Position numbers and translations under genes: made by a program
Notes under the pieces: model-generated
Told to the model about the DNA's origin: nothing
The model's database searches: none
What the model saw: the letters and a program-made list of their open reading frames with translations, nothing else
Shown here: positions 10,253 through 19,777 of the stretch, piece after piece
Layout: every line of letters begins with the position of its first letter
How positions within the stretch are numbered: the first letter of the stretch is position 1
From: Actinophytocola sp963825445
GTDB taxonomy: Bacteria > Actinomycetota > Actinomycetes > Mycobacteriales > Pseudonocardiaceae
Length of the DNA: 64,000 nucleotides
Assembly (NCBI GenBank): GCA_963825445.1
Contig: CAWGTM010000001.1
Coordinates: forward strand, 1-64,000
Direction: 5' to 3'

Positions 10253-10956
10253 TCAGCCCCGGCTGAACAGGCGCTGCGGCTCGTCGGGCCGCGTCTGCGC
10301 GATCACCGTCTCGCCGGCGACGCAGCGAGCTTCCCAAGCCGACGACAGTCGCCGCGCCCGTCGGGCAGATAGACGTCGACGCGCGAGCCGAAGCGGATCA
10401 GCCCGAAGCGGTCGCCGGCGCCGAGCCGCGCGCCTTCCTGGGTGAAGCAGACGATCCGCCGCGCCACGAGGCCGGCGATCTGCACGACGCCGAAGCGGCC
10501 CGGCGGCGCTCTCGATGACGAGGCCGTTGCGCTCGTTGTCCTCGCTCGCCTTGTCGAGATCGGCGCTGAGGAACAGGCCCGGCCGGTAGGAGATGCGCAC
10601 GACGCGGCCCTCGACCGGCGCGCGGTTCACGTGGCAATCGAACACGCTCATGAAGATCGAGATCTTCGTCATCGGCATGCCCGCCGAGGCCGAGGTCGGG
10701 CGGCGGCGTCGCGGCGCCGACGAAACAGACCCGGCCGTCCGCGGGCGCAACGACGAGATCGGCGCGCAACGGCGTCACCCGCGCGGGATCGCGAAAGAAA
10801 TAGGCGCACCACAGCGTCACGACGAACAGCGATCCAGCCGAGCGGCGCGTAGAGCCACCACAGCACCAGCGTCGCCACGGCGAAGCCGCCGACGAAGGGG
10901 TAGCCTTCGGGATGCAGTGGCGCGAGCTGATCGCGAATTGATTTGATCACCGCCAT
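10253..10956 (-). CDS. psd: Phosphatidylserine decarboxylase proenzyme (frameshifted)
   Basis: Psd converts phosphatidylserine to phosphatidylethanolamine using a pyruvoyl group made by self-cleavage. The N-terminus MAVIKSIRDQLAPLHPEGYPFVGGFAVATLVLWWLYAPLGW carries a membrane segment. The core has VVAPADGRVCFVG, KISIFMSVFDCHVNRAPVEG and the cleavage site RFGSRVDVYLPDG, where the Ser becomes the pyruvoyl. The short length (about 232 residues) fits the alphaproteobacterial type. At least four indels interrupt it. It precedes pssA by four bases. Confidence 0.9.
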
Positions 10957-11037
10957 GCGGACCTCGGCATGCGATTTCAGATTGAGTCGGGTCGCGGCCT
11001 TTTGGCGCCGATGACGGGCAAAGTCACGGCGCGAAGG

Positions 11038-12954
11038 TTACTCCGCGGCCTCGGCGCCCTCCTCGAATGCATGCTCGGCGCGATCGGCTTCGATCAGCTT
11101 CTCCTGCGCCTCGTCGACCTGGCGCTGGCGGTTCCACAGCGCGGCGTAGAGCGCCGCCGCGGGCGAGCAGCTGCTCGTGCCGGCCGCGCTCGGCGATCAC
11201 GCCCTTGTCGAGCACGAGGATTTCGTCGGCGTTGACGACGGTCGAGAGCCGGTGGGCGATGACCAGCGTCGTGCGCCCTTGCGAGACCCGCTCCAGCGCG
11301 TCCTGGATTTCGCGCTCGGTGTAGCTGTCGAGCGCCGAGGTCGCCTCGTCGAGCACCAGGATCGGCGGCCCCTTCAGGATCGTGCGGGCGATGGCGACGC
11401 GCTGCTTCTCGCCGCCCGAAAGTTTGAGGCCGCGCTCGCCGACCTGGGCGTCGTAGCCCATCGGCAGCGAGCGGATGAAATGGTCGATGCGCGCGTTCTC
11501 GCGCCGCCTCGGTCACCTCGGCGTCGTTCGCGCCGTCGCGGCCATAGCGCACGTTGTAGGCGACGGTATCGTTGAACAGCACCGTGTCCTGCGGCACCAT
11601 GCCGATGGCGGCGCGCAGCGAAGTCTGCGTCACCTTGCCGATATCCTGTCCGTCGATCGTGATGCGGCCGCTGCTCGGCTCGTAGAAACGGAACAGCAGC
11701 CTCGATATCGTCGACTTTCCGGCGCCCGAGGGGCCGACGATGGCGACGGTCGAACCCGGCGGCGCCTCGAACGAAACGCCCTTGCAGAATCGGCCGCGCC
11801 GCGTCATAGGCGAACACGACATTCTCGAAGCGCACCGCGCCGCGCGGTCACGATGAGATCGCGGGCGCCCGGCAAATCCTTGATCTCGGGATTCTGGCTC
11901 AAGAATGTCGAACATCGCACCGATGTCGATGATCGCCTGCTTGATCTCGCGATAGACCATGCCCATGAAGTTGAGCGGCTGATAGAGTTGCAGCATCATC
12001 ACGTTGAGCAGCGCGAAATCGCCGACCGTGTTGCGCCCGGCGCGGATGCCGGCGACGCACATCAGCAACACCGCGACCATGCCGACCGTGAAGATCACCG
12101 CCTGGCCCGCGTTCAGCACCGCCAGCGAGACATAGGTGCGCACGCTGAGCCGCTCGTAGCGCGCCATCGACTTGTCGTAGCGCGCCGTCTCGCGGTTCTC
12201 GGCGCCGAAATATTTGACGGTCTCGAAGTTGAGCAGCGAGTCGATCGCCTTGGTGTTGGCGTCGGTGTCGCTCTCGTTCATCGAGCGGCGGATCGAGATG
12301 CGCCAGTTGGTCGCCACCGTCGTGAACGACGAGATAGACCGCGATCATCGCGACCAGACGCCGCCACATAGCGCCAGTCGAAGGTGATGAGAAACGCGCC
12401 GACGATCAGCGCGAATTCCACGCACGGTCGGGACCGCGGTCAGCATCGAGGTGCGGATGATGGTCTCGATCGCGTTGCGGCCGCGCTCGAGAACGCGGGT
12501 GAGGCCGCCGGTCTTGCGCTCGAGATGAAAGCGCAGCGACAGACGATGCAGATGGACGAACACCTCGATCGCCAGCCGACGCACCGCGTTCATCGCCACC
12601 GCCGCAAACAACGCGTCGCGGCCCTGCTGGCGTAAGCGCCATCAGGATGCGCAACCCGCCGTAGAGCGCCGTCAACGCGAACATGCCGTTCAGCGCCGCG
12701 GGCAAGAAACTGTGGCGGCCGTCGGGCGCGTGCGCCAGCGCGTCGGTGGCGTATTTGAACGCATAGGGCGTGGCGATGGTGACGAGCTTGGAGGCGATCA
12801 TGCAGACGATCGCCAGCATGACGCGCAGCTTGAGGTCGGCGCGGTCGGTGGGCCAGATATAGGGGGTGAGCAGCTTCACCGTGCCGAGAAACGTGCCGCG
12901 CGCCTCGAAATTCAGGGAGTTCGGCGAGGCGTTGGAATTCGTCTGAGGCGGCAT
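11038..12954 (-). CDS. Atm1/HMT1-type ABC exporter (frameshifted)
   Basis: The ABC half-transporter exports glutathione-linked or sulfur/metal compounds in the Atm1 family. The membrane domain includes ADLKLRVMLAIVCMIASKLVTIATPYAFKYATDAL and the Atm1 signature NESDTDANTKAIDSLLNFETVKYFGAENRE. The ATPase domain has Walker A GPSGAGKST, Q-loop AIGMVPQDTVLFNDTVAYNVRYGR, signature LSGGEKQR, Walker B ILVLDEATSALD and H-loop IAHRLST. ATG 12954 gives about 638 residues. Frame changes occur near 12620, 12420, 12330, 11905, 11790 and 11500. It lies alone, divergent from mucR. Confidence 0.9.
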
Positions 12955-13322
12955 TGGCGTCCGGGAAGCGCGGGAATTTCCCGGCATATAGTCGCAACGG
13001 CGCCAAATATCACCCCGCCGCGCGACTTCGCCCGAAAACCCCGCCGGCGCATCGCGGCGCGCGCCGGAACGACGTTGCTGCGTTCGGCTTGTCTCGCGAT
13101 GCAGCACGGCCGCCCAGCAACTCAACTCGTCACTAATATTTAATGCAGCCCAATATTGAATTGTGCCAAAAATCGGGTATACCCAAGACGATCATTCGAT
13201 CGGGGAAGAAGTTCAACAGTTCGAATTTCAGTTTCCGCATTGCTGCGGATTACCGCCGCCGGATTTGGCGACGCGAGCGCAGCGCAAGCGGTTTGTACAA
13301 TTCTGGTCAGGAATTTGATATT

Positions 13323-13751
13323 ATGACAGAGGATTCGGGCAACGTCGTCCGCTTGGTTGCGTCAATCGTAGCGGCTTACATCACCAAAAACTCGCTTCCA
13401 CAGTCCGAACTGGCGAACTTGATATCCGAAGTTCATACGGTGATGGCCAAGCTGGATGAGACTCCGGAGGAAGCCACGAAGGCGGAGCCGCAGCGGCCGG
13501 CGGTGCCGATCAAGAAATCCTTCACCTCCGACTACGTGATCTGCCTTGAGGATGGCAAGAAGTTCAAGTCGCTGAAACGACACTTGCGCGTCCGCTACAA
13601 CATGACCCCTGAGCAATACCGCGCCAAATGGGGGCTCGCCACAGACTATCCGATCGTCGCGCCGGGCTACGCCGAGATCCGCTCGCAGATGGCCAAGGAC
13701 ATGGGCCTGGGTCAGCGCCGACGCGGCAAGGGACGCAAGAAGGCGAACTGA
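13323..13751 (+). CDS. mucR: MucR/Ros family transcriptional regulator
   Basis: MucR proteins are alphaproteobacterial H-NS-like or zinc-finger regulators of exopolysaccharide, motility and symbiosis genes that bind AT-rich DNA. The intact 142-residue product has the N-terminal oligomerisation region LVASIVAAYITKNSLPQSELANLISEVHTVMAKL and the DNA-binding part SDYVICLEDGKKFKSLKRHLRVRYNMTPEQYRAKWGLATDYPIVAPGYAEIRSQMAKDMGLG. One His (KRHLR) is kept, but where some homologues have a second His (RTHYN) this one reads RVRYN. ATG 13323 is chosen over an in-frame upstream start at 13143. The AT-rich 180 bases before it fit autoregulation. Confidence 0.9.
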   Translation: MTEDSGNVVRLVASIVAAYITKNSLPQSELANLISEVHTVMAKLDETPEEATKAEPQRPAVPIKKSFTSDYVICLEDGKKFKSLKRHLRVRYNMTPEQYRAKWGLATDYPIVAPGYAEIRSQMAKDMGLGQRRRGKGRKKAN

Positions 13752-13832
13752 TCCGGGGCCTGGTTTTCGCCGTTGCTTTCACGGAAACCGTCGCCTAAGC
13801 CGTCCCGAGTTGCCTGAAACGGGAGATGGCGT

Positions 13833-14249
13833 TTGGTGGCTTACGCTCGCTTTCTCGCCAGCGAGTTGCCCAAAGCGGTGGGGCTCGACGCCGCCGACGG
13901 CCGCCGCAAATCCGACGGCCGCGCCGGCCATCTGTGCCACGGCCCCTACATCACGCTCGGCCCCGGCCGCTACACGGCGGGCTTCTACATCCAGCGCGAC
14001 CCCGGCGACCAGGAGGGCGAGGTGGAGCTTGAAGTGTGCAACGAGCACGGCCGGCGGGTGTTCGCCGCCCGCACCGCGCCGATGAAAGACCTCTTCACCA
14101 CCATCGACGGGCTCGTCCATGTCGATTTCTCGCTAGAAAACGTCGAGCGCGGCTGCGAGCTTCGCCTGCGCGTTCCCGCCCACGCGCGCCTCGAGGTGAG
14201 CCAGGCGGTCGTGTTCCGGCGCGACGTTGAGGCCTGGGGCGGCCTGTGA
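13833..14249 (+). CDS. Hypothetical beta-rich protein, first gene of a glycosyltransferase operon
   Basis: This 138-residue protein is not recognised. It opens MVAYARFLASELPKAVGLDAADGRR and is rich in beta strands (YITLGPGRYTAGFYIQRDPGD, GEVELEVCNEHGRRVFAART, VHVDFSLENVERGCELRLRV), suggesting a jelly-roll or carbohydrate-binding-like fold. TTG 13833 has GGGAG 7 bases upstream; GTG 13836 is an alternative. It ends in a GTGA overlap with the next gene and so is coupled to a block that ends in two glycosyltransferase domains. A role in cell-surface glycan assembly is an inference from context. Confidence 0.55.
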   Translation: MVAYARFLASELPKAVGLDAADGRRKSDGRAGHLCHGPYITLGPGRYTAGFYIQRDPGDQEGEVELEVCNEHGRRVFAARTAPMKDLFTTIDGLVHVDFSLENVERGCELRLRVPAHARLEVSQAVVFRRDVEAWGGL

Positions 14250-15019
14250 CCAACCTTCAAGGCGGCGCGCGGTCGGAGTTCGAGGACCTGCGTCGCGAGA
14301 TCGAGCGCTTGCGCGCTTTCGTCGAGTTGCGCGCGCAGATCCAGGAAAATCTGACGCGGGCGATGCTGGCGCAAAGCACGGCGCGCGCCGCCGAGGCGCT
14401 CGAGGGACGCATCCAGATCGCGACGCGCGAGGCGATGGCGTTCGCCGCCGAGGGCCTCGAAAAACACGAGGCGACGCTGCGCGCGCTGAGCCGCCGCCTC
14501 GCGGAGACGCCCGCGGCGCCGGCGGCTCCGGAGCCGCCGGCAGGAGCGCCGTTCTCGACCGGCGCCTATCTGATCGGCGGCGGCGGCGTCGAGGCGGGCG
14601 ATTGCCGCTGGCTCGAAGTGCGCGACGACAGCGAGGACGCCTTTCTCGCCGATCTCGCCAACTTGCCGATCCCGCGGGGCGGCGCCGCGAAGCTGGTGGC
14701 GGCGCATGTCGCGGAGTTCGTATCCTCCACGGCGCTGAGGCAAAGCATTCTGCCGCATTGGCGCTCGCGGCTCGCGCCGGGCGGCGAGCTCGTGGTCGTC
14801 ACGCTCGACGGCCCCGCCTGGGCCGCCGCTCTCGCGCGCAACGCCGGCGATTTCGCACGCTTCCGCCGCAGCCTCGGGGTCGAAGGCAAGCCGCCGCGCA
14901 GCTTGTTTGACGCCGCGGAGTGGGTGGAGATGCTGCGCGAAGCGGGATTGACTGCGGGCAAGCCAACGACGGCGCCGCCGCACGATCTGACCATCGCCGC
15001 GCGAGCCGCGCCGGCATGA
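14246..15019 (+). CDS. Hypothetical protein with coiled coil and methyltransferase-like C-terminus
   Basis: The 257-residue product starts with GTG inside the preceding stop and ends in an ATGA overlap with the glycosyltransferase. Residues ~8-90 are heptad-like (FEDLRREIERLRAFVELRAQIQENLTRAMLAQ...), a predicted coiled coil. The remainder (DFVSSTALRQSILPHWRSRLAPGGELVVVTLDGPAW) looks like the late strands of a class I methyltransferase, with the LxPGGxLvv pattern but no clear SAM-binding motif I. It may be a scaffold or degenerate methyltransferase working with the neighbouring glycosyltransferases; this is inference. Confidence 0.55.
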   Translation: MTNLQGGARSEFEDLRREIERLRAFVELRAQIQENLTRAMLAQSTARAAEALEGRIQIATREAMAFAAEGLEKHEATLRALSRRLAETPAAPAAPEPPAGAPFSTGAYLIGGGGVEAGDCRWLEVRDDSEDAFLADLANLPIPRGGAAKLVAAHVAEFVSSTALRQSILPHWRSRLAPGGELVVVTLDGPAWAAALARNAGDFARFRRSLGVEGKPPRSLFDAAEWVEMLREAGLTAGKPTTAPPHDLTIAARAAPA

Positions 15020-16005
15020 GCCGCCCATTCTCGGTCGTCGTTTGCACCGACGACCGTCTGCCGTTCCTGAAGGCGACCGTCGCGGCTTGCCTGGCGCTGG
15101 ACTATGCGGCCTTCGAACTGATCGTCGTTTGCGGGCCGACGCGCGACGGCGCGCGCGCCTGGCTGAAAACCTTGTCGCCGACAATCAAGATCGCCGATTG
15201 CCCGACGCGCAACCTTTCGCAAGCGCGCAACGTCGGCATCGCTCTGGCGGCCGGCGATATCGTCGCGTTCCTCGACGACGACGCGATCCCCGAGCCGGAA
15301 TGGCTCGCCGATCTGAACGCCGCCTACGACGATGCCGCCGTCGCCGCCGCCGGCGGCCTCGTCTACGAGTTTCCGGCCTGACGTTGCAGGCCCGTTACGT
15401 CACGATCGACCGGCGCGGCTACGCCGCCGAATATTGGGCGACGGCGGCGCCGCGCATGAACTTTCCGTTCTCGCCTGAAATTCCTCACCTGCTCGGCGCC
15501 AACTGCTCGTTTCGCCGCGATGCGTTGCTGGCGCTCGGCGGCTTCGATGAGGAATACGATTATTTCCTCGACGAGACCGATCTGCTCTTCCGCATCAACG
15601 ATTCCGGCGGCGGGATCGCGCAGCTGCCGCGGGCCGTGGTCCACCACAAGTTCGCCAAAAGCGCGATGCGCAAGGCCAACCGGGTGGCGCGCCAGTGGCG
15701 CTCGCGGATCAAGAACCGCGTCTATTTCGGCCTGCGCAACGGCGCGCGCCATCATGCGTTCTCCGAGGTCTTGCGCTACGCGCTCGACGACGTCGACGGC
15801 TGGCGGCGCGACGTCGCGCGCAACGTTGCGCTCGGCGAGCTCGCGCGCGCCGATCTCGCGCGGTTCGAGGCCGAGGCGGAGTCCGGCTTCGCCGCCGGGC
15901 TCGCCGCCGCCCGCGAACCGCATCGCAAGCTGATGCGCGCGGTCGCCGACGCCGCCGCCGTTTCTCGCCGTCTCGGTCGCGCCCACGCGGCTTTGCCTGG
16001 CGCTG
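15016..16005 (+). CDS. Glycosyltransferase family 2 domain (frameshifted; probably N-terminal half of a GT2-GT4 fusion)
   Basis: A GT-A domain begins SRPFSVVVCTDDRLPFLKATVAACLALDYAAFELIVVCG. It has NLSQARNVGIALAAGDIVAFLDDDAIPEPEWL (the DxD metal site is within DDD), then GANCSFRRDALLALGGFDEEYDYFLDETDLLFRI and HHKFAKSAMRKANRVARQW. A frame change near 15378 separates the two halves. It reads on without a stop into the GT4 domain if one further base is corrected near 15960. The likely role is transfer of a sugar to a surface polysaccharide or lipid carrier; donor and acceptor are unknown. Confidence 0.8.
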
Positions 16006-17202
16006 GTGTCGCAGGATTACCCGCCGGAACAGAACGGCGGCATCGCGCGCAACGTCGCCGAGCTCGCCGCCGCTTGGGCGCGCCTCGGCCACCACGTCCA
16101 CGTGTTCACCCGCGCCGGCGCAGAGCCGAGCCTAGATTTCGAGGACGGCGTCTGGGTCCACCGCGCGGCGGTCGCTTCGGTCGCGCCGCCGCCCGACTTG
16201 GTTGCGCCGCATGAGATACCGCGCTCCATCTGGGACCACTCGCGAACGATGTTCGACGAAGTCGCCAAGCTCGATCAGCGGCGGCGCGTCGACCTCGTTT
16301 ACGCGCCATTGTGGGATTGCGAGCCCGTCGCCTTCCTGACGGAGCCGCGCTTTCCGCTGGTTGTCGCGTTGCAGACGACGATCGATTTTTGGCTCGATTC
16401 GCAACCGGCGCTCCGCGAAGACCGCGATTGGATGGCCGCGCGCGGCGCGCCGCTGCTCGCGCTCGAACGCTGGATCCTGGAGAACGCGCCGCGGCTGCAC
16501 GCCAACAGCCGCGCCATCGTCGAGGACATCGCGCGCCGCTACGCGCTGAACGTCGCCAACGAACGCCTGATCTACGCGGCGCACGGGCTGTCGGACTGGG
16601 CCGGGGCCGCCGCCGAGGAAGCCGGCGAGCGCTTCCTGTTCGTCGGCCGGCTCGAATCGCGAAAGGGCGTCGACGTCGTGCTCGCCGCCGCGCCCGAGGT
16701 GTTGCGGCGCTTTCCGAACTGGCGGCTCGACATCGTCGGCGACGACGCCATCGACGGCGGCAAATACAAGGCCGAGTTTCAGGCCCGCGCCGATGTCGCC
16801 GACATCGCGGGCCGCGTGACTTTCCACGGCCGCGTCGACGAGCCGGAGTTGCGCGCGTTCTATCGCGACTGCGCGGTGTTGCTGGCGCCGTCGCGCTACG
16901 AGAGCTTCGGCCTCGTCTATTTGGAAGGCATGATGTTCGGCAAGCCGGTGATTGGCGGCCGCGACGGCGGCGGCCCCGAAGTGATCGCCGACGCCGGCCT
17001 GCTCGTCGCCCCCGGCGACGCCGCCGGCCTCGCCCAGGCGATGACGCGACTGGCGTCCGACGCGGACTTGCGTCGTTCGATGGGCCAAGCGGGACGGCGC
17101 CGCTACGAGGCGAACTTCACCGCCGAGGCGACGGCGCGGGAGCTGCTGAACGGCATTTTACAGAAGGCGCCCAGCGCCGGCCTCAACCAAACACTTCGTT
17201 GA
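16006..17202 (+). CDS. Glycosyltransferase family 4 (probably C-terminal half of a GT2-GT4 fusion)
   Basis: A GT-B retaining glycosyltransferase: VSQDYPPEQNGGIARNVAELAAAWARLGHHVHVFT at the N-terminus, FLFVGRLESRKGVDVVLAAAPEVLRRFPNWRLDIVGDD at the C-terminal domain start, and the E-x7-E motif in PSRYESFGLVYLEGMMFGKPVIGG. GTG 16006 is the only start in this frame after a stop at 15931. However, the first beta strand (TRLCLALVSQDYPP) begins upstream of it, so the true protein most likely continues from the GT2 domain across an indel near 15960, giving about 728 residues. Its 3' end overlaps the convergent CitE-like gene by 20 bases. Confidence 0.85.
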   Translation: MSQDYPPEQNGGIARNVAELAAAWARLGHHVHVFTRAGAEPSLDFEDGVWVHRAAVASVAPPPDLVAPHEIPRSIWDHSRTMFDEVAKLDQRRRVDLVYAPLWDCEPVAFLTEPRFPLVVALQTTIDFWLDSQPALREDRDWMAARGAPLLALERWILENAPRLHANSRAIVEDIARRYALNVANERLIYAAHGLSDWAGAAAEEAGERFLFVGRLESRKGVDVVLAAAPEVLRRFPNWRLDIVGDDAIDGGKYKAEFQARADVADIAGRVTFHGRVDEPELRAFYRDCAVLLAPSRYESFGLVYLEGMMFGKPVIGGRDGGGPEVIADAGLLVAPGDAAGLAQAMTRLASDADLRRSMGQAGRRRYEANFTAEATARELLNGILQKAPSAGLNQTLR

Positions 17203-17815
17203 TGACAGCGACCTGCGCCGCGCTCAACGCGACCTTGCCGTCGAACCCGTCGGCGTGCGCCGCAACGGCCTCGGCCCGCAAGCCGTCGAGGTCGTCGAGG
17301 AGATCGTAAGGCGCGTCGAGCGCCCACACGCCCGCCGCCCGCGCCGCCAGCAGCGTCAGGTCACGCGCGAGACGCAACGGGCCGGCGGCGCGGGAGGGCG
17401 AGCGCGCACCGAGCGCCGCATCGAGCGGCGAGACGCTCCAAATCAGGCCCTCCAGCCGACTGGAGGCGCCGCGATAGCTCGGCAGCCCGAATATCGCCTG
17501 CGGGCTTTCGGTGGCCATCGCGAGCACGCGGATCGCGCCGTCCGCGGAGCCCGAGCCGCGCTTCCTCGACGGCCAGCCGCGCGCCAAGCCGTTGCACGTC
17601 GGCGGCTCCCGTCGAGAGCGGCAACACGACGCCGCGCGGCCGGCGCGCTGCCGCGGCATTGACGGCGGCGAGCGCGTCGGGGTGGTCGAGCGGCGGCAGG
17701 CGCAGGTAAAGCGCGGGGCCGGCCTGGGCGGCGACGCGGCGTCCCCGATCAGCGCGTCGGCGCCGCTCGCCAGCGCCGCGGCGTAGTCCCCGGGAACGAT
17801 GAAGACCGAGCGCAC
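17183..17815 (-). CDS. CoA-ester lyase of the CitE/HpcH aldolase family (frameshifted)
   Basis: The start RSVFIVPGDYAAALASGADALIGD and the end DGFDGKVALSAAQVAVINEVFG match the CitE-like/malyl-CoA lyase family of TIM-barrel lyases; IRVLAMATESPQAIFGLPSY supplies the catalytic Glu strand. GTG 17815 follows the maoC stop directly (TAGGTG). Indels near 17735, 17550 and 17405 break the frame. The linkage to a MaoC hydratase is the usual context for beta-methylmalyl- or similar hydroxyacyl-CoA cleavage, but the substrate is not determinable. The usual metal-binding tail IHPaQ is here LSAAQ. Confidence 0.75.
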   Translation of the reverse strand: MRSVFIVPGDYAAALASGADALIGDAASPPRPAPRFTCACRRSTTPTRSPPSMPRQRAGRAASCCRSRREPPTCNGLARGWPSRKRGSGSADGAIRVLAMATESPQAIFGLPSYRGASSRLEGLIWSVSPLDAALGARSPSRAAGPLRLARDLTLLAARAAGVWALDAPYDLLDDLDGLRAEAVAAHADGFDGKVALSAAQVAVINEVFG

Positions 17816-18314
17816 CTAGACCGCGATCGTCGCCGGCGGGCGCCGGCGCATGAACGCGGTGCGCCGACACTCCGCGACCAAGGCGCCATCCTGCTTAAGC
17901 GCGCGGTGATGGAACTCGACGAGCCCGGCATCGGGCCGCGACTTCGACTCGCGCGGCGGTGAGCACCTCGGTGGTCGCGTGAACGGTGTCGCCCTCGAAC
18001 AGCGGATGCGGAAAGCGTACGTCGGTCATGCCCAGATTGGCGATCGTCGTGCCGACGGTGAGGTCGTTGACCGACATGCCGATCATCAGGCCGAGCGTGA
18101 ACAGCGAATTCATCAGCGGCCGGCCCCATTCGGTCTCCGTGGCGCAGAACTCGGCGTCGATGTGCAGCGGCTGCGGGTTCAGCGTCATGTTGGAGAACAG
18201 CATATTGTCCATTTGCGTCACGGTGCGGCGCAATCGGTGGACGAACTGGGCGCCGGGAGCGAAATCCTCGAAATAATAGCCGCCCCGCGCATGCGGCTGA
18301 CATCCGGCGATCAT
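17816..18314 (-). CDS. MaoC family dehydratase (frameshifted)
   Basis: MaoC proteins are hot-dog-fold hydratases acting on enoyl-CoA thioesters. The product reads GYYFEDFAPGAQFVHRLRRTVTQMDNMLFSNMTLNPQPLHIDAEFCATETEWGRPLMNSLFTLGLMIGMSVNDLTVGTTIANLGMTDVRFPHPLFEGDTVHATTEVL. The hydratase motif contributes N-x-QPLHID. A frame change near 17930 joins it to the tail FHHRALKQDGALVAECRRTAFMRRRP. It is upstream of and adjacent to the CitE-like lyase, so they likely act on the same CoA thioester. Confidence 0.82.
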
Positions 18315-18380
18315 TTTTTAACTCCCTGGGGCGGGCTCTTAAGCCGTCATTTACCGTAATGGCGAGAAAAGGGAGAGACC

Positions 18381-19720
18381 TTGTTTCGGGGAATTCCTGT
18401 GAACGCCCTCGCCATCGCGCAATCGCCTGTCCTGACCGATGAGGCCAGTCTGGTGCGCCGATTCATCAGCTGGACGACGGGCGCCTTTCCGCACGAACGC
18501 GCGGATGCCGTCAATGCGCTGGCGCGCGCCTATCTTCACTGCGAGCTGCCGCCGGAGGCGCGCGCTCACGCCGAGATCGCGCTGACCCTTGCGCTCGACG
18601 ATCCCGAGCCCGGCGTCCGCCGCGCGCTGGCCGAAGCTTTCGCTAGCGCCCGGAGGGCGCCGCGCCCCATCGTGCTCGCGCTGTGCCACGACATATCCGA
18701 GGTCTCGCGCGCGCCGCTCGCCCATTCGCCGCTGCTCGGCGACGCCGATCTCGTGGATTGCGTGGGCATCGGCGACGCGATCGCGCAAACCGCCGTCGCA
18801 CGCCGTACGGCGTTGAGCGCTCCGGTCGCCGCGGCGCTGGCCGAGATCGGCGAACGCCCCGCTGTGCTGGCGCTGATCGGCAACGTCGATGTCGCGTTGG
18901 CGAAAGCCGCGCTGTGGCGGGTGTTCGAGCGTTTCGAGGGCGATCCCGTCGTTCGCGAGCGGCTCGCCGAACGACCGAAGCTGCCGGCGGCGCTGCGCGC
19001 TGCGGTGGCCGCTGCGACCGCGGCGGACCTCTCCTGCCTCGCCGCCCGTCAGAATGGCGGCGCGCTGCGCCGCGTCGAGCGGATCGCCCGCGACGGCAGC
19101 GAGCAGGCGTTCGTCGCCATCGCCGCCGATTGCGCCGACGACGAGCGCGCGGAACTCGTGACTTGGCTGCGCGGCGCCGGGCGTCTGACCGTGGGGCTGC
19201 TCGTGCGGGCGCTCGCCTGCGGCGACGTCGCCCTGTTCACCGCCGCCGTCGCCGACATGGCGCAACTGCCGCCGGCGCGCGTCGCGGGATGGCTGCGCGA
19301 CCCGCTCGGCCATAGCTTCGGCGCCCTCTACGGCCGCGCCAAGCTGCCGCCGCATCTGCTCCCCGCCTTCCGCATCGCCGTCGCATGCGCCCTCGAGCAC
19401 GGCGGCGCCGCGGCGCTCGGCGTCGACCATGTGCTGACCATGAAGATGCTGCACGCAGTCGAGGCGCGCAGCGAGCCCGCGCTCGCGTCCATCGTCGCGA
19501 TGCTGTGGCGGCTCGTGGCCGAAGGGGCGCGCGGACCGAGGCGCGCGAGTTGCGTCAACGCCTCGGCCTGGAGCCGTCCTTCGAGGAGGCGCCGCTCGAG
19601 ATCGCCGCCGCGCCGCCGGTGCTGATGCTCAATGTCGAGGCGAGCAATGAAAACTTCGCGCCGCCGGTGGAACTGGACCTGCCCGAACCGGAGCTGGTCG
19701 CCGCCGCCGTGGCAGCGTAG
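18381..19720 (+). CDS. DUF2336 domain protein (frameshifted near the 3' end)
   Basis: A helical-repeat (HEAT-like) protein of the alphaproteobacterial DUF2336 family, function unknown. The segments LVRRFISWTTGAFPHERADAVNALARAYL, ALTLALDDPEPGVRRALAEAFASARRAPRPIVLALCHDISEVSRAPLAHSPLLGDADLVDCV and later ALRRVERIARDGSEQAFVAIAADCADDERAEL are typical. TTG 18381 has GGGAGAGA just upstream; GTG 18399 is possible. One indel near 19540 shifts the frame; the corrected tail runs to 19720 and is acidic (PPVELDLPEPELVAAAVAA). About 446 residues. Confidence 0.78.
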
Positions 19721-19777
19721 CCGCTAGCGGAGCCGCGGCCGGGCGCCTATCCCGAGCCCCGGTGCGATCACGCCCGG

